Assembly: GCA_025965775.1 (NCBI GenBank)
Contig: JAOPWG010000327.1
Span: forward strand, 1 to 7,881
DNA length: 7,881 nt
Source: Modestobacter sp.
Lineage (GTDB): Bacteria; Actinomycetota; Actinomycetes; Mycobacteriales; Geodermatophilaceae
Direction of reading: 5' to 3'
The translations under genes were made by a program, and so were the position numbers. How positions within the stretch are numbered: position 1 is the stretch's first letter; each line of letters begins with the position of its first letter. Below, piece after piece: positions 7,783 to 7,881 of this stretch. A model generated the notes under the pieces. The model saw nothing but the letters and a program-made list of their open reading frames with translations. It had not been told where the DNA came from and searched no databases.

Positions 7783-7881
7783 TCATGGGCCCGCGGAAGG
7801 CGCACCCGGCCGGCGCAACCGCGGCGCGGTGAGGTCCAGCGGCGCGTCGCTCGCGGCCGCGGCCGACAGCCGGCCGGCCCA
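7783..7881 (-). CDS. C-terminal fragment of an unidentified protein
   Basis: An open minus-strand frame enters from the right edge and ends at TGA (7783-7785), giving 32 residues. It was chosen over the two other frames because nearly all its third positions are G or C and its composition is protein-like, with APLDLTAPRLRRPGAPSAGP at the end. The PLDLTxxRLxR pattern faintly recalls the tails of DAO-type FAD oxidoreductases, but this is too short to name. It ends 19 bases before the SRPBCC start, suggesting co-transcription. Confidence 0.5.
   Translation of the reverse strand, partial: WAGRLSAAAASDAPLDLTAPRLRRPGAPSAGP

Noticed and set aside
7760..7786. Eight-codon ORF ending across the SRPBCC start (GTGA)
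   Set aside because: A start/stop overlap could suggest translational coupling, but an ORF this short is expected by chance and has no ribosome site.

Overview
The window is chromosomal DNA of a very GC-rich actinobacterium. Codon third positions are almost all G or C, GTG starts are common, and the protein repertoire is actinobacterial: an NCS1 permease with the SPNLEF signature, an Fpg2-like glycosylase, and a malic enzyme with an ACT domain. A Geodermatophilaceae-like host fits, but that is an inference from style, not a match. No mobile element, CRISPR array, tRNA or rRNA was seen, and no stretch of over 300 bases lacks a gene.

Layout, left to right. Bases 1-398 (+) are the 3' end of a metallo-beta-lactamase-fold hydrolase gene. 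It converges on, and overlaps by 17 bp, an NCS1 nucleobase:cation symporter gene (382-1818, -). A 107-bp gap with two inverted repeats and a possible promoter separates the symporter from an upstream same-strand HAD-like hydrolase gene (1926-2627, -). A 102-bp divergent spacer leads to a four-helix membrane protein with a long disordered N-terminus (2730-3548, +). That gene converges on a Fpg/Nei-family DNA glycosylase gene (3591-4463, -), with a perfect 19-bp hairpin filling the whole gap between the two stop codons.

From 3591 to the right edge every gene is on the minus strand. In transcription order they are: an unidentified protein C-terminus (7783-7881), an SRPBCC-fold protein (7323-7763), an ACT-domain malic enzyme (5788-7266), a membrane-bound GGDEF diguanylate cyclase (4540-5631) and the glycosylase. 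GC-rich stem-loops follow the malic enzyme and the cyclase, so these are probably several transcription units rather than one operon.

Functionally this looks like a set of ordinary housekeeping and accessory genes (nucleobase uptake, central carbon metabolism, c-di-GMP signalling, oxidative DNA repair) with no evident joint pathway. I found no convincing new multi-gene system. The points most worth a second look are the stop-to-stop hairpin at 3550-3590, the altered key motifs in the glycosylase, cyclase and HAD protein, and the paired inverted repeats before the permease.
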